64,000 bases of DNA, taken from the NCBI RefSeq assembly GCF_007655135.1, contig NC_045128.1, forward strand, positions 31,218,811-31,282,810. Direction: 5' to 3'. The position numbers and the translations under genes were made by a program. A model generated the notes under the pieces. That model saw only the letters and a program-made list of their open reading frames with translations. It was not told the DNA's origin and made no database searches. Shown one piece after another: positions 11,161 through 22,799 of this stretch (positions within the stretch are counted from its first letter, which is position 1; each line of letters begins with the position of its first letter). This DNA is from Punica granatum. Lineage: Eukaryota; Streptophyta; Magnoliopsida; Myrtales; Lythraceae.

Positions 11161-11697
11161 CTTGCTTGCAAGGAGGAAGAAGAATGATAAATTTATATAT
11201 AACGCATTAGCTGGAGCAAGATTTACTGTTGGTTCGAACTAACATATAATCGGCCTACTATTTTTCTGCTCAGCATATTAGTTTTGAGCAAATACCAGTA
11301 TAAGGTTGAACAAATGTTTTAAAAGAAAGAGTTTATCATGTATTGATCAACAACAGTTTGAACTGAACATATACTAGGGACCATAAGATATCGTGAAAAG
11401 ATATATTGGCGCAAATAAAAAAAATATCTTGCTTGCGAGGAGGAAGAAGAATTATAATATTCTATACAAAACACATTAGTTAGACCGAGAATTACTATTG
11501 GCTCGCACTAGCATATAATCGTCATATTATTTCTTTGTTGGACATATTAGTTTTAGCAAATAACAGTTTCGGGTGGAAAATATTTATAAAATGAAAAAGT
11601 TTATCTAATTTTGATCAATAACAGTTCAAACTAACTTAACATGTATTGGGGACCGCAGAATATCATAAAAAGATATACCGATGCAAAGTGACAACTT
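11161..11697 (+). repeat. Two tandem copies of a 267 bp repeat
   Basis: CTTGCTTGC(A/G)AGGAGGAAGA begins copies at 11161 and 11428. Both continue with GCATTAG, CATATAATCG, CATATTAGTTTTGAGCAAAT-like and ACAGTTT(C/G). Diverged relatives lie at 12290-12560 (same strand) and 13195-13495 (inverted). DNA between 10766 and 11160 and between 11698 and 12254 is AT-rich with no gene seen. Confidence 0.7.
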
Positions 11698-12254
11698 GTA
11701 AACAACGATTATGATCTTTTTTGCATAGGGAACAGATTTTGAGTTGGCAGGGCGGCTTACTCAGACGAATTCGTATGAGTTGGTTCTTTAATTGTATACG
11801 ATCACACTGTATCATAATAGTAGAGTCAGCATGGAACTTATGAAATTCCGTTTAGATTTTGCAGGATGAGGTGTTGAAGCAAGTCTAGGAGATTGGACTC
11901 TACAAGCACAATATTTATTTTACAATATTAAAATATTTATTTCACAATTTATAAAATGTTTTACAATAATGATAATATTAAATTTATCTATTTTAACATT
12001 TTTATATTTGTATTATTTTTTACTTTTTATTGTATATTGTTAGGAGATCAACATTATAATTTTATTTATTACTAATGTTATAAAAATTTACTTTTTTCCA
12101 CCCTTTATTTTATTTATATATTTTATTTTATAAAAGAATAACTTCTTTTAAAGTTATCGTATATTTTATAATATAAAATTATTTTTCATTTTCATCAGTA
12201 TTCAATTATCTCTCTATTTTATTTTAGATACTTATTATAATTACGAGTTATTTA

Positions 12255-13520
12255 ATTAAAAAAATCAATCATATAAAATAATAAATGCGCGTGGGGCTGA
12301 AGAACTAACATATTAATTTATCGAGAAAATGTCAGTCGAAGTAAAAATAATAGTTGGTTTGCACTAATATAAATAAAATCATCATATTATTTTTCTACAA
12401 AACATGTCAGTTTAAGCAAATTCTAATTTTAGGTAGAATCAAATCTTTGAAATTTTATCTTCCGATGACAATAAGAGTGCAAAATGACTTAACATACACT
12501 ACTCATCAAGGATTATGATGAAAAGATGCGTAATAGACAAAGCGTCACAACAATATACAACGGTTTGGATAGGTTCTTTTTTATTTTGATAATTATGACG
12601 TATATAAATAAACATATTTGTCCAAGATAATGTTGTCAACATCTCATATTGCTCTTACATAAAGTAAAACAAAACATAAAGAATAAAATGGGGGGCAATT
12701 ACAAAAAAAGACCCAAATTTTGTAAAAAGTCTCAATTTTGTCATAAATTTTGTTTTGTAACAAAAAAAACCATAAGTTTTCTAAAATGTCTAAAAAATGA
12801 CCTCCGTTATAACTTCCGTCAATTTTTGCCTACGTGTGACCTACGTGAACTGTTAAAGGGACCCACCAGCCTACGTGTGACCTACGTGGACTGTTAAAGG
12901 GACCCACCATCAACGGCAAAAATTGACGGAAGTTATAACGGAGGTCATTTTTTAGACATTTTAGAAAACTTATGGTTTTTTCTGTTACAAAACAAAATTT
13001 AGGACAAAATTGAGACATTTTACAAAATTTGAGTTTTTTTTTGGTAATTTACCCTAAAATGGGTCAAAATAGTTTCGCACAAGAAAGTAATTCGAGCAAA
13101 TTGTACAATTAATCACAACCAATTACTGTCAGAAGCGTATGTTGAATTGATTTTAGAGCGATCATTTACTCTAACAGGTTTAGCAAAAAGAACAGATCAA
13201 AATGATTATTTATTTTTGAGACTTTGTGTTTGCATCTTTTCACTATAATTCATGATGTATAATATATGTAAGTCAGGTTCACCATATGATCATTACTAGA
13301 TAAAATTTTCGCTTTGAATAATGGTTCCACCTAAAATTGTAATTCGCTCAAACTAGTACGTTTTGTAGAATAATATATTGTTTTTGTATTAGCACGGACC
13401 AACTATAATTGATGCTCGAACTAATATTTTCTCGATAAGTTAAAATGTTTTCTTTTTTCAGTAGGAGTTAATACGTTTGTTCTTCAGCCCCACGAGCATT
13501 TAATAATTAATTTTCTTCTT
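12255..13520. mobile_element. Inverted-repeat element enclosing a MITE
   Basis: Arms at about 12255-12560 and 13195-13520 are inverted copies of each other: TAATAAATGCGCGTGGGGCTG on the left against TTATTAAATGCTCGTGGGGC read from the right, then shared TTATCGAGAAAAT and TTTTAGGTAGAA-like segments. The arms belong to the 267 bp repeat family of 11161-11697. The right arm abuts the last exon of the pseudogene at 13507. Confidence 0.6.
12693..13054. mobile_element. Mutator-type MITE with 9 bp target duplication
   Basis: Ends GGGCAATTAC and, reversed, GGGTAAATTACC. Arms of about 160 bp are nearly perfect inverted repeats. TAAAATGGG flanks it on both sides (12684-12692, 13055-13063). The centre holds two copies of a roughly 40 bp unit, CCTACGTGTGACCTACGTG with GTTAAAGGGACCCACCA. 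Short frames on both strands are arm translations. Confidence 0.9.
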
Positions 13521-13754
13521 TCGAGTTGTCTCCTCCTTCAGAGCTTGTAACTTTGCTCTTCTTCTCCCTGTTCCTCTCCTTCTTCTTCTGGCGCTTCAGC
13601 CGCTTCTTCGCTGCTCGGTCCTCCGCTGCTTTAAGCCTCTCCTCCCTGCTCCGAGTAAATTAAGCCATTTCTTTCCTCTTCCAGTAGTCCGCATCCATCC
13701 TCACGAGCGCGAGCCTGTCTTGTTCTTTCATTCTCATCTGCCAATGGCCCGATG
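13507..13754 (-). pseudogene. Last exon of a PRKRIP1/DUF1168-like protein, one nonsense codon
   Basis: On the minus strand, TTTTACAG ends a pyrimidine-rich stretch at 13755 and an 82-codon exon follows. It reads SGHWQMRMKEQDRLALVRMD, then ADYWKRKEMA, a TAA at 13660-13662, then in the same frame FTRSREERLKAAEDRAAKKR, a KRQKKKER run and an acidic end SKEEN with stop. The charged coiled-coil style and A(A/T)KKR(L/A)KRQKKK pattern match what I recall of PRKR-interacting protein 1 homologs, a nuclear splicing-associated family. Upstream exons were not found up to about 15 kb. The single stop within otherwise clean sequence suggests a young pseudogene fragment or an assembly error. The family call is from memory and moderate. 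Confidence 0.55.
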
Positions 13755-14505
13755 CTGTAAAACGCAAAGTAGATTGCATTACTAGTGATAAAGGATAAGA
13801 AGAGAAAACCACAGTTGATGATAAATCATAAACCGATAGGCAGAAACCCAATAAATCCGACAATATTACAAGACAGTAGAAGAACAGCAGAAGTAATCAG
13901 TCCGAGATTTTGGTAATCTGGAAAGACCCGTCTTGTAGTATGAAGAACAAGTGCGAATAACATAGTATCATATCCTCTAAAGAAAACCAATACCGTCATA
14001 CCAGTTTTTAGATAGCCCTGTACAAGTTATTTTCGTAAGTAAGCTAAAGATCGAGAGAATCAAATCTATTAGATTCCATTTACCTTGAGTCTTTGTCTCT
14101 AGCATATCAATGAATCACCCTTTGTTACATTTTGCCTAACACTATAGGAATGACCATGTTTCACAGCTCTGTCCAATGGCCTTCTGAAGGTTACCAGTAC
14201 AATAGAAAGCAGAGGACATAATGAGAAAGTTCAACTATAAAAATGTAAAAAAGATCACAGACTATAATTTTTACCTTGTTCTTGTTCGAAAAGAGAGAAT
14301 ACTTGGTCCGTAGAATCCTACAAAAAAATAGAACACTAATGTTTCCTAAACCTTGTACAAAAGAGAGCCTTATTCTAATAAGAAGAAATACAAATAAGAC
14401 TTGCACCAAACTTAAGTGGAACATGAACTTTCAAGCATCATGTAATCATATTTTGTGTTTCTTCTATATTCAAAAAGTTGATTATCCAGCAAGTTAGAAT
14501 ATAAT
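13755..14505 (-). other. Intron-like sequence upstream of the 13507 exon
   Basis: T-rich on the minus strand with no convincing second exon. Short frames at 14191-14497 on both strands have no recognisable content. Confidence 0.4.
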
Positions 14506-14514
14506 ATATATTAA

Positions 14515-15033
14515 GGGTTCATAAAAAAAAAAGTACAAACTTTTCACATTTTAACAATTCTAGCATAATTTTTTTTTCTTAACCTAAAAATATACAAACT
14601 TTGGATTTGATAACAATTCTAGCACGGCGTCAACTTTTTCGGTAATTTGGACGAAAATTGTTGACGTGTAGGTCAAGTGGGATCCACCATATTTTCTTTA
14701 TAATAAAGTTATTTTAGAAAATAAAAAATTAAAAAGAAAAAAAGACAAAAACCAAAATCGAAAAATCAAAATTGAGGAGGAGGGGTGGTGGCTGGCGGTG
14801 GGGGCCTCGTCGCCGGTCACTTGCCCCCCTCCCCGATTAGAGTCGCTGGCGACCACAGAGGGTGCCACTCGACGTACATGTCAGCAATTTCCGTTCAAAT
14901 TAATGAAAAAGTTAATACTATGCTAGAATTGTTATCAAATTAAAAGTTTGTGCATTTTTTAGGTTAAAGAAAAACGTTCATGTTAGAATTATTAAAATGT
15001 GAAAAGTTTGTGTTTTTTTTTTGTTATTAACCC
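14515..15033. mobile_element. Mutator-type TIR element with 9 bp target duplication
   Basis: Ends GGGTTCATAA and, reversed, GGGTTAATAAC; arms of about 170 bp share ACAAACTTTTCACATTTTAA and GATAACAATTCTAGCA. ATATATTAA flanks both sides (14506-14514, 15034-15042). The centre is GC-rich (GGTGGTGGCTGGCGGTGGGG, then GTCGCTGGCGACC), as in the element at 30193, so the two belong to one family. Confidence 0.9.
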
Positions 15034-15042
15034 ATATATTAA

Positions 15043-15790
15043 CAGGCACATAAAACTAAACGGGGTTCGCTAATGTACCATATCATAATAAATCCATTAA
15101 TAGAAATATATAACAGAGAGACGATTCTTGCTCAAGGAAGTAAAACGCATCCTTAAAACATTTCAAGAAATTGGATCTGAACTTTCAAGCAATTAGATCT
15201 TTCTTGGATCTAAGCTTGAAGAACTCCATAACTTGGCCACCTCATTTTCCACCGTATTCTTCTCCCAGACCCGAGAATCAAAAACCATATAATTTGATAT
15301 CCGTAAATAGTGCCATTTATCAATCGTGTATAACTTTGATTTATACAACATTTACTTTCCTTCTACAAGATATTATAGGTGGTGCAACTCCTGCTTCATC
15401 CAAAGTATAGAATTTTCGTTATATTATATTTTTAGGTAGATTTGGCTTGTATTAATAAAAACTGTAGTGGAACTATATTAATGCAAGTTCAACCACCGAC
15501 TTAAGACCAGTTCGACCATGTTGTCTTAGAAGAATACTGATAATGCCCGATGCCCTCAATTTAGAGAACATGCCCTCTCAATATCATTTCATAGCAGTCG
15601 AGAGTATGCTTATGTAACTTAACAGGGTAGATATATCTCGATTCTTGAGCACACACAATTTATGGTACTGACATAAATAAGTCGCAGAGATAGACTTCTT
15701 AGAACACTATTGCTACGAAAAGGTGTTCTTCACTCTTTTTGCAAGTTTACTTCTGAACCAACTTGGGACTCGGAACCATCTGCCGAGGAA
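15043..15790. other. Intergenic upstream of gene 2
   Basis: No gene seen. The 79-codon frame at 15171 has no recognisable content. Confidence 0.5.
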
Positions 15791-15803
15791 CATAGAGCGC
15801 ACG

Positions 15804-15811
15804 TATAAATA
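15804..15811 (+). promoter_or_regulatory. TATA box of microprotein gene 2
   Basis: TATAAATA, 125 bp before the ATG at 15929, followed by a CT-rich leader (CTCCCTCTACTTTCC, ATTCTCTCTCACTC) like that of copy 1. Confidence 0.7.
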
Positions 15812-15928
15812 TCACTCAATCTCCCTCTACTTTCCTTATCCAATTCTCTCTCACTCTTAAGTTTCCATCCTTCTGCTCTGTTATCAGTCCAATCTCTCTT
15901 CCGTTCAGAGGCCAACCGAAGCAAAGAA

Positions 15929-16126
15929 ATGGGAAATGGGGATGGCAAGGTGACCCCGATGATCCCGACGAGCAAGAAGCAGCCAAAAGCAAGGCTTCCC
16001 CCGAAGAGAGGACTGATCAAAGTCCGGATCTTTAAGCTGTTCGTGGAGAAGCTTGTTCATCTCTTCCAGAGCCTGAGCTTGCAGCTCCAAACTCGACATT
16101 CGGCACCTTGCCCCCATTCCCCATAA
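15929..16126 (+). CDS. Small basic plant protein, array copy 2 (65 aa)
   Basis: Reads MGNGDGKVTPMIPTSKKQ, then KARLPPKRGLIKVRIFKL at about residues 20-37, then FVEKLVHLF. N-terminus and core match copies 1 and 6. After VHLF the frame diverges from every other member (QSLSLQLQTRHS). One base over, the same DNA encodes a tail ending PPFPIKY, which matches the ancestral SPFPNK ending of copy 6. So the reading frame seems to have shifted after the amphipathic segment, replacing the conserved tail. TATA box and leader are present, so it may still be expressed. Function unknown; no signal peptide or membrane span. Confidence 0.7.
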   Translation: MGNGDGKVTPMIPTSKKQPKARLPPKRGLIKVRIFKLFVEKLVHLFQSLSLQLQTRHSAPCPHSP

Positions 16127-16439
16127 AGTACTGATGATCATAGCCAAATTCAAAATTTCAGGTCCATGTAATGGTCCCTACGTCTCTGTAATCAATAATC
16201 ACTTCATTGAGAATGAAGTAAACAATAAAAATAAGATGACAAAGAAGAAGAAGAAGATTTGGAAATCTCAACCTGATTATGGTACAACCATTTAAAAGTA
16301 ATTGTATCATTTAATCAAGTGAATTGCTTCAATTGTTAAGTGAACTATGTAAGTTTTAGTAAATTATCAACAAAGAAAGGAAAATACAAAAATTTCGAAG
16401 TGCCTATTAGAAAGATCATGCGTCCTTGCCGCTTCCTAT

Positions 16440-16975
16440 GTACCCTCTCGCTATTCAAAAAGCATGGTGTGCACCGCTGAGTGGTTGGATCAAGGTTAAC
16501 ACAGACGGTGCAGCTAAAGGTAATCCAGAGATGGCGGGAGCTGAAGGCCATATTCGAGATGATTTTGGTTGATGGTTAGGAGGGTTCTCTTAGAACATCG
16601 GGATCACTACCTCTATCGCTGATAAGCTTTGGGCGGTCAAGACGGGCCTCGAGTTGGCGTGGGATTTGTGAGTAAGGAAGTTAATTCCTGAGGTTGATTC
16701 TGAGGTTGTATGCCATTTTTTGCAGTTGAATCGTAATGATGTTGGAGGCAATGAAACTCTACTCCAAGATATTCATGCTTTATTATTACGTGAGTGGTTG
16801 GTTGTGCCAAAGCATGTATACCGTGAGAGCAATATGTGTGTTGATTGGCTTGCTAATCCAGCTCACTATCACTCCCTCTTGGTGTCCATGGATGAGTGAT
16901 TGTCCCAGTGAGCTTGATCTTGTTTTATTTGGGGATATTGCAAAGGCCACCATGTCTCATCTTTATATTACGTAA
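16440..16975 (+). pseudogene. Decayed RNase H-like domain (LINE or RVT_3 type)
   Basis: One frame reads WCAPLSGWIKVNTDGAAKGN, then AGAEGHIRDDFG, a stop, WLGGFS, a stop, then SIADKLWAVKTGLELAWDL, and later HVYRESNMCVDWLANPA. These follow the plant RNase H-like module: NTDGA with the first catalytic Asp, the E of the (A/D)xLWA helix, and a final D in the DWLAN motif. A late segment, CPSELDLVLFGDI, sits in another frame, so there is at least one frameshift as well as several stops. The 3' end is A-rich (16990-17030). Such modules occur at the end of plant LINEs and in stand-alone domesticated genes; the A-rich tail favours a LINE. Confidence 0.75.
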
Positions 16976-17039
16976 TTGTTTTACTTAATAAATATGGTCT
17001 ACGGCACCCAAATTACCCAAAAAAAAAGCATCTTTATTT

Positions 17040-17245
17040 ATTTACTTTTTTTTATCAAAGAAAATTTAAAAGGCATCTTTTTTCTGTAATAAGAGAAATA
17101 CATAAGTTTAGTAAGTAAAGGAAATAATCTTTAATAAATGGGCATATAAGTCCCATTGGTGGGAGTTGAATGCGGGACCTCTTGGTTCTGAGCGGCTCAT
17201 TATACCACTGCACCAAGACCTCTTACTCTAAAAGGCATCTTATTT
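17040..17245 (-). mobile_element. tRNA-derived SINE
   Basis: On the minus strand GAGGTCTTGGTGCAGTGGTA (A box TGGTGCAGTGG) is followed by CAAGAGGTCCCGCATTCAAC (decayed B box). The body continues through AAGTCC and ATTATTTCC to an A/T-rich tail. Confidence 0.6.
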
Positions 17246-17249
17246 CCTT

Positions 17250-18200
17250 CTACTTCTGCCGCTCATCACAGACCTTCCTCTATTTCTGTAAAGCCTCCAT
17301 TTCGTCCTCGCATCCTGCAGAGAAGTTAGAAGCAACCGCCCATCCGCTTCTATCTAGCCCTTCGATGTTTCCTTTCTGGCAGCGGTCGGCTGATCCCTTT
17401 CAGTTTTCTCCTTCTGCCCCAATCAGCCATTCCGCATGCATCCCTCATTACCACCTTCGACACCATCCTCGATCTCTAACGCAGTGCCCGCCAACCTGCT
17501 TGCCTTGCGACCATCCATGTGCCCAACCATCAGCTCCGAACTGATGAATGCCCCTGCGTGCCTCCCCACCAAAACCGACCCCATTCAACCGTTATTGCCT
17601 TTTGGCCGTTTCCCCATTGCACCTGATCCCGGACCCCTCTCCTTCCCGTGTCTTTTATTATTACCTTGACAAATGGAGCGCCCCCTCTTCCTTCCTCCTC
17701 CTCCATTTCTTTGTCGCTTTACCGCCTCCAAGCCGCTCGATCAATATGCCTGCTACAGTCATCCCGCTGTCCATATTGGCTAGTGATTTTGCCCCAAAAA
17801 AGTTGTGGTTTCACTTCAATTGAGTCGTGCTTAACATACATTCTGCTACTTTATCACTCACTTTGCAACAGCCACCTCTTTATTTCTTGCTCTGCTGCAT
17901 CTGGTGACATCTTCCCAAGAGTTTTTCTTTATAAGCTATTGCTTTTAGTTTCACACCCCCTCTGTACCTTTCTGGCATTAGTTCCAAATTCATTTTGGAT
18001 GAGGCAGTCAATATTCCATTCAACTTTACTTATCGAAAAGGGATCACCAAATGCCCGAGAACTCAAACTTAGAAGCCCCTTTGTAATTTTTAAATTTTTT
18101 TTTATGTTTTATTTTATCATTTTTGTTGTTCCAATGAGATTTTACCAAAAGGAAGTGCCCATTAATTTGGGCCATATCGGTTTTCCACAGGGTCTTCTGA
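17250..18200 (+). other. CT-rich transcribed-looking region, no gene assigned
   Basis: A C- and T-rich stretch with overlapping open frames of up to 198 codons (17648-18244). Their translations are biased and mutually overlapping, with no domain, so I do not call a gene. It could be a leader or first exon captured with the segment that follows. Confidence 0.3.
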
Positions 18201-18400
18201 AATGGCTTACCAGAGAGACAGAGGCTTCAACAAGTCAATTGTAAATGGTGGTGATGTATACTCAAAAGTCGTTGGAAAAGATAAGCCTGGATATGGCTTA
18301 GGTTTGTCAAATTTGTGATGTTTGGGGATCCATGCCAAGCCGTTCAGAATGTTATACTATCCATGAAGTATAATAAGCGGCATTGAAGAGTATTGAACTG
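18198..18400 (+). pseudogene. Possible CACTA transposon ORF remnant
   Basis: A frame reads RGFNKSIVNGGDVYSKVVGK, then DKPGYGLGLSNL before a stop. About 20 bases later a shifted frame gives GSMPSRSECYTIHE. The pairing of GYGxG with SxxSRSE resembles the coiled-coil accessory ORF of plant CACTA (En/Spm) elements, but the match is from memory and short. Confidence 0.3.
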
Positions 18401-20815
18401 CAATATGGTTAACTGAATAAGGAACTTGAGGTACTGCAAAGTGTAGAGTGATAATCCAAATGAATACGGCGTTCAAGCGTTCGCTTACGAACCAAAAAAG
18501 GCACTTCACAGCTTTGTCATCACCATAGGGCTCTTCAGGTCATTACTTTCGGTCTCAACTCTTTTTATAGATATCACCTTTCCAGCCATTATATTGCCAT
18601 TGGAGTTGCATCTTTGTAATGTTATGCATTATTCTCCATTGGGTGCCCTTCATAGCTAATCAGTGTGATCTTGAGAAGGTACTTAAATTTTAACTTGCTT
18701 TTTCATAGAGAACATTATTATGAGGTTTTTGTGGAGTTACCAAGGGAAGTTAGATGAAGATTTGAACTATGTGTTTCTTTTGGAATAGTGTTCTTGTTTA
18801 GTAATAAAAATATTGTAAAATGACACAAAAAAGCTGCTATCTCCATTTTATTTTATTTTTTTTCCAGTCAACGTACGTGCATGTCTTACCATCAGAAAGT
18901 TCTTAGGAGCTAAGGGCAGTAGTAATGCACCGGGTGCAAAAAACTCTTTATTAAATACAATGGGAGCAATTCCAAGTTGTTCATTATGCTGTGGGAATCG
19001 AATAGTTTTATCATATGGCAATGTCATAAGTCAATAAGCGTTTGTCATTTTGTATTTAGTATGTAAACAAAAATAGAAAAAATTTATTGTTGGCAAAAAC
19101 AATTCATTATTAATAAAAATAATATTTTTATGTGTCTTGTGGCATAATTTTATGTGATACCACCGTTGGACGCAAGAACTTCTCGAGGAAATGTGATGCA
19201 GAGAAGCATATGTTTAGAAAGTTCGGATCATGAATATTTTATTCATAAATAAAATTTTAAAGATATTCTTTATCTGATTCTCGAAACTGCTAGAAACATC
19301 ACTACCATTTTTTTATCATTGACAGGAAGATAGAACTATGCCCCATCTCAAGACTAGCAGTCGCAGTCTTGTTGTGTCTTCTCCACTTTCATACTTGCAC
19401 TCAATTTTCTTATTTAGTTCTTTGTCCAAATTTCCTAAATATTCCCTCTTATAATCTATTGTTCATATTTAATATGTACCTAAAAACTACTGACTGTATT
19501 CCTATTGTGTTATGTAATCGTGTTGTCCATTATCTCGAAGTAGTAGACTTTCCATTTTATTGTTCATTTCGGGCATAAGCTTTGTCCTGTTTTTATTTCT
19601 CCCTTTTCCACTTTCATACAGCTTGTACTTAATCTTCTTCTTTATTTCGTTCTAGATTCTCTAAATATCCCAATGTTATAATCTATCGTTCATATACAAT
19701 ACATACTTAAAAACTAATACGTGTTCCAGTTCTATTATAGATCTGTGTTTCTCATTACCTGAAAGCTGGAGTCGTTCCAATATATTGTTCGTTTTGGCTA
19801 TATGCTCTTTAGGGTCCATTAAATATATCATTATCAAGCAAATCAATTGTCCTTAGTGATTCTTGGTTAATTTTTTCCTGTTATACTGGTTCTCTAATCA
19901 CATGTTATGGATGACTTTGTATTTACTTTGTTCTAAATGGAGAAATTCCTCTGGAACTGACTCGTGCTATAGCCATGAGCAACCTAAGAAGAGCATGCAT
20001 TGACTTACTGTGTGTCCAATGATGAAGTTAAGTTGTTTCTATTTGTCCCTTCTCCATTCAGTTTGCCTTGCCGTTCCTCTCTCCTAGGTTTAGGATGGTA
20101 CGTATTGTTATACTTGTACCGAGTGTTATGGTTTTGCTATTGTGTGCACAGCATCAAGACACTTCAACTTTTCTTGCTTTCTGATGTAAAATTTGTTTCC
20201 GTTTGTTATAGATAGGTTGCCAAATGCTCGCCACGATCATTTAAAATAAACAACACTCGGTTCCTTGAAGACCTTATTTAAAGTTTATGTTCATATTCGC
20301 CGCTTTAGGTTGTACTTGTGCTTACCATTTGTGTTTTTGAGCTGCTTTAACGTATTTCCTATATGGTTGAACCAATGGAATTGCATCTTGCGCCGAGAGA
20401 ATCACCTATTCCAATTGAGGCACGGTTTAAATCACTATTTACGATATTTACATGCAGAAATATCCTTGATTTTTTGTCATCAGGTAGTTTTTTGTCCTAA
20501 ATATTGTTGAAGTGATCATACTTAATGGCCTTTCATGATTTCTTGATTGATTTCAGGAGTGAGTGTAATTAACCCCAAATCACAACTTGCATATATGCCT
20601 ATAACCAATGTATTCATTCCTTCTGCCTCTCAAAAATACTGATGAGAAGGTATATTAATTCAATAATTTTCTGTTATAGTTTTGATTGATCTTTTCATTT
20701 ATCTTCATATTTTCTTACTCCCAGTTCTATTGAGACTATTACCCTTCTCAAAATTATTGTTGCAACCTGAAACAACATTTTCGATGCCCAAGGTATATCT
20801 AAAAACATATTTCAG
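18401..20815. other. AT-rich DNA with decayed sequence
   Basis: No gene assigned. Two related stretches at about 19370-19560 and 19600-19790 share CTTTCATAC, CTAAATAT(T/C)CC, TATAATCTAT, GTTCATAT and TATTGTTC in order, a diverged direct repeat of about 230 bp. Confidence 0.4.
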
Positions 20816-21391
20816 TTGTCCCCTTTGCTAGAAATTCTCTTGACGCTGAAGCCTTGACAGATATTGATAGATTACTTGAATTAATATGGTGGGATTTTCT
20901 TACACAGAGAAACAGGGGCATCCTAGCAAATAGAAGAGCTGTATCCTTTGAATTTCTTTGTAGTTTTGTGAAGTTACATTAGCTTTGTATGATTTCTCGT
21001 AAAAAATCACTCTTCTCAACAGTTATCCTTTAGTTTGCCTATAGTTAGTTTCTCACTTTCTTACTACAGTCTACAGTTGTACAGAACTAATGATTTTATT
21101 ATCTTCTATTCAGCTTAATGCATGGGTTCTGGGCTCGCAATACAATGTGAACCGTACTAAACACTTGATTGTACTTTTTGTGAAGGATTCTTTTGATATC
21201 ATACTGAAACAGAATAATTTTCATTCTTTTATGTAGATGTGGTCTTGGAGGCTCCATGATCATAAATATTCTCTATGATGACATGCAGGTCGTATTTCAT
21301 CTGGCCAGAGTCTTGGGTTATAATTACAAGTGAGGATCGTACTGAATATCATGATAGAAAAAAGGGCTACAACTTGAGACTGGATCGATCT
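20816..21391 (+). pseudogene. Two exon-like segments of an unidentified gene
   Basis: Segment one (20816-20940) follows TTTCAG and ends at GCT before GTATCC. It reads VVPFARNSLDAEALTDIDRL, then LELIWWDFLTQRNRGILANR and RA. Segment two (21289-21391) follows GACATGCAG and ends before GTAAGC, reading SYFIWPESWVIITSEDRTEY, then HDRKKGYNLRLDRSS. Both are compositionally normal soluble protein and carry usable splice sites, but phases do not join directly, so an exon may be missing between them. Further acceptor-like sites occur near 21443 and 21609. I do not recognise the family. The surrounding DNA lacks a start, and the gene is probably a fragment. Confidence 0.4.
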
Positions 21392-21844
21392 TCTGTAAGC
21401 TAGGTATCTTCATTTCAATTTTTCTTTGTTTTGTTTACTTTCAGTTGCTGCTCCTTATATGTTGAGAGTTTTGATGAATGAGATTTATTTACGTACTAAT
21501 AATAATATAGAATTGACACTTATACAAAGTAGCGGAAGACTATCTATTATCCATATGAGAAATTATTCATACAATACCCGTTTAATGAAATATTTTTGCC
21601 TTATCAGGATATGGCAGCATGGTGCATCAGAATTTGAAGTTTGCACGACCGTACTAGGAGGCCATGTACTATTGCTCGCTAATTCTCATTTCTTTTGTGA
21701 ATAAAAACCAATTAAATATTCTTTCATTCCAATTAAATATTCTGTGTAACTGAATAATCTGAATGAAATATATTAGTTTAATTTTAACATATGTGGTACT
21801 TAATAATATGAAAAACAGAACCTTCCACTAGTAAAAGAAAAAGC

Positions 21845-22265
21845 ACAACACAAATTACAATTAGAGGCACAAAATTTTCTCTTATTTAGCCTGTACATGT
21901 CTCTTTTTTGCCTTTACTGCCTTTAGGGGCAACTATAGACCTTTATTTAACCTTTTATATGTCTCTTTGTTGGCAAATCTACTTTATGCCTCTGAATATT
22001 TAGTGAACAAAATAAAAAGGTCTATACTCTTATATGTCTTTTTCTTGAGTTCTTTTCTGTTTTGATTTATAATATATAAAAGAGTATGGAAGTGCTCCTT
22101 CCGAGCTACCAAGAAAACTGTACATGAGCTAGTCAAGCATAAGGAAAATCAAGGCCGTTTTTGCAAAATTAAGGTTGTCATATCCATCAAAATTCGAGCC
22201 CACCTTTACATAGACAACATCAACACATTTTGAGTTAGATATAAGTGGGATTTCCGATATCCACT
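21845..22265 (+). repeat. Segmental duplicate, matches 28790-29245
   Basis: Shares in order CTCTTAT(T/G)TAGCCT, GTCTCTTTTT, GGTCTATACTCT, AAAAGAGTATGGA, CGAGCTACCAAG, AAGGTTGTCATATCCATCAA and CACCTTTAC with 28790-29245. This block lies about 2.9 kb before gene 3; its partner lies about 4.7 kb before gene 4. Confidence 0.85.
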
Positions 22266-22790
22266 TACATATTTTCAATTGCTATTCTCTATTGGGCTCC
22301 GCATGTGTGGTTCAAATTTTTTTTTAAAAAAAGTGTAATGCTAAAATCAGAAATCATATATTTATTTTTGTGTGGTTATCTCATTTAAATTGATAAAAAT
22401 CAGAAATCATATATTTATTTTTTGTGTGGTTATCTCATTTAAATTGATAAAAAAAAATGCCAACAGTTTTAACTAATTACTTTCCGGCTACTTTTACCAT
22501 TCCGTTCAGGGCATCATATATATTAGCCTTTTGTAGCACAATCGATAGCATAAAATATCAATCCACTGATCACAATAGGGCTGTAGAATTTCCCGCTAAC
22601 TTTTTAATTTATTCCCTTACTTTTGGATAGAATGAAAAGAAAGTTTTGGGGCTGAAGGGGGGTGGGGTTTGGGCTGGAGAGGAAAGTGGTGTAATAAACT
22701 AATACATGTCCTCGTCTAATTAACATTTTGGAGATTTCAAATTCAATTTATGCGGAGTTACTGTCCTTACTAATTAATTAACTTTTCTGT
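22266..22790. other. AT-rich intergenic, short direct repeat
   Basis: A 57 bp unit (AAATCAGAAATCATATATTT, then GTGTGGTTATCTCATTTAAA) occurs twice in tandem at about 22339-22452. No gene seen. Confidence 0.6.
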
Positions 22791-22799
22791 TTCAATCTA

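Noticed and set aside
17648..18244. 198-codon frame
   Set aside because: Hydrophobic, compositionally skewed translation of a CT-rich stretch overlapping other open frames; no domain.
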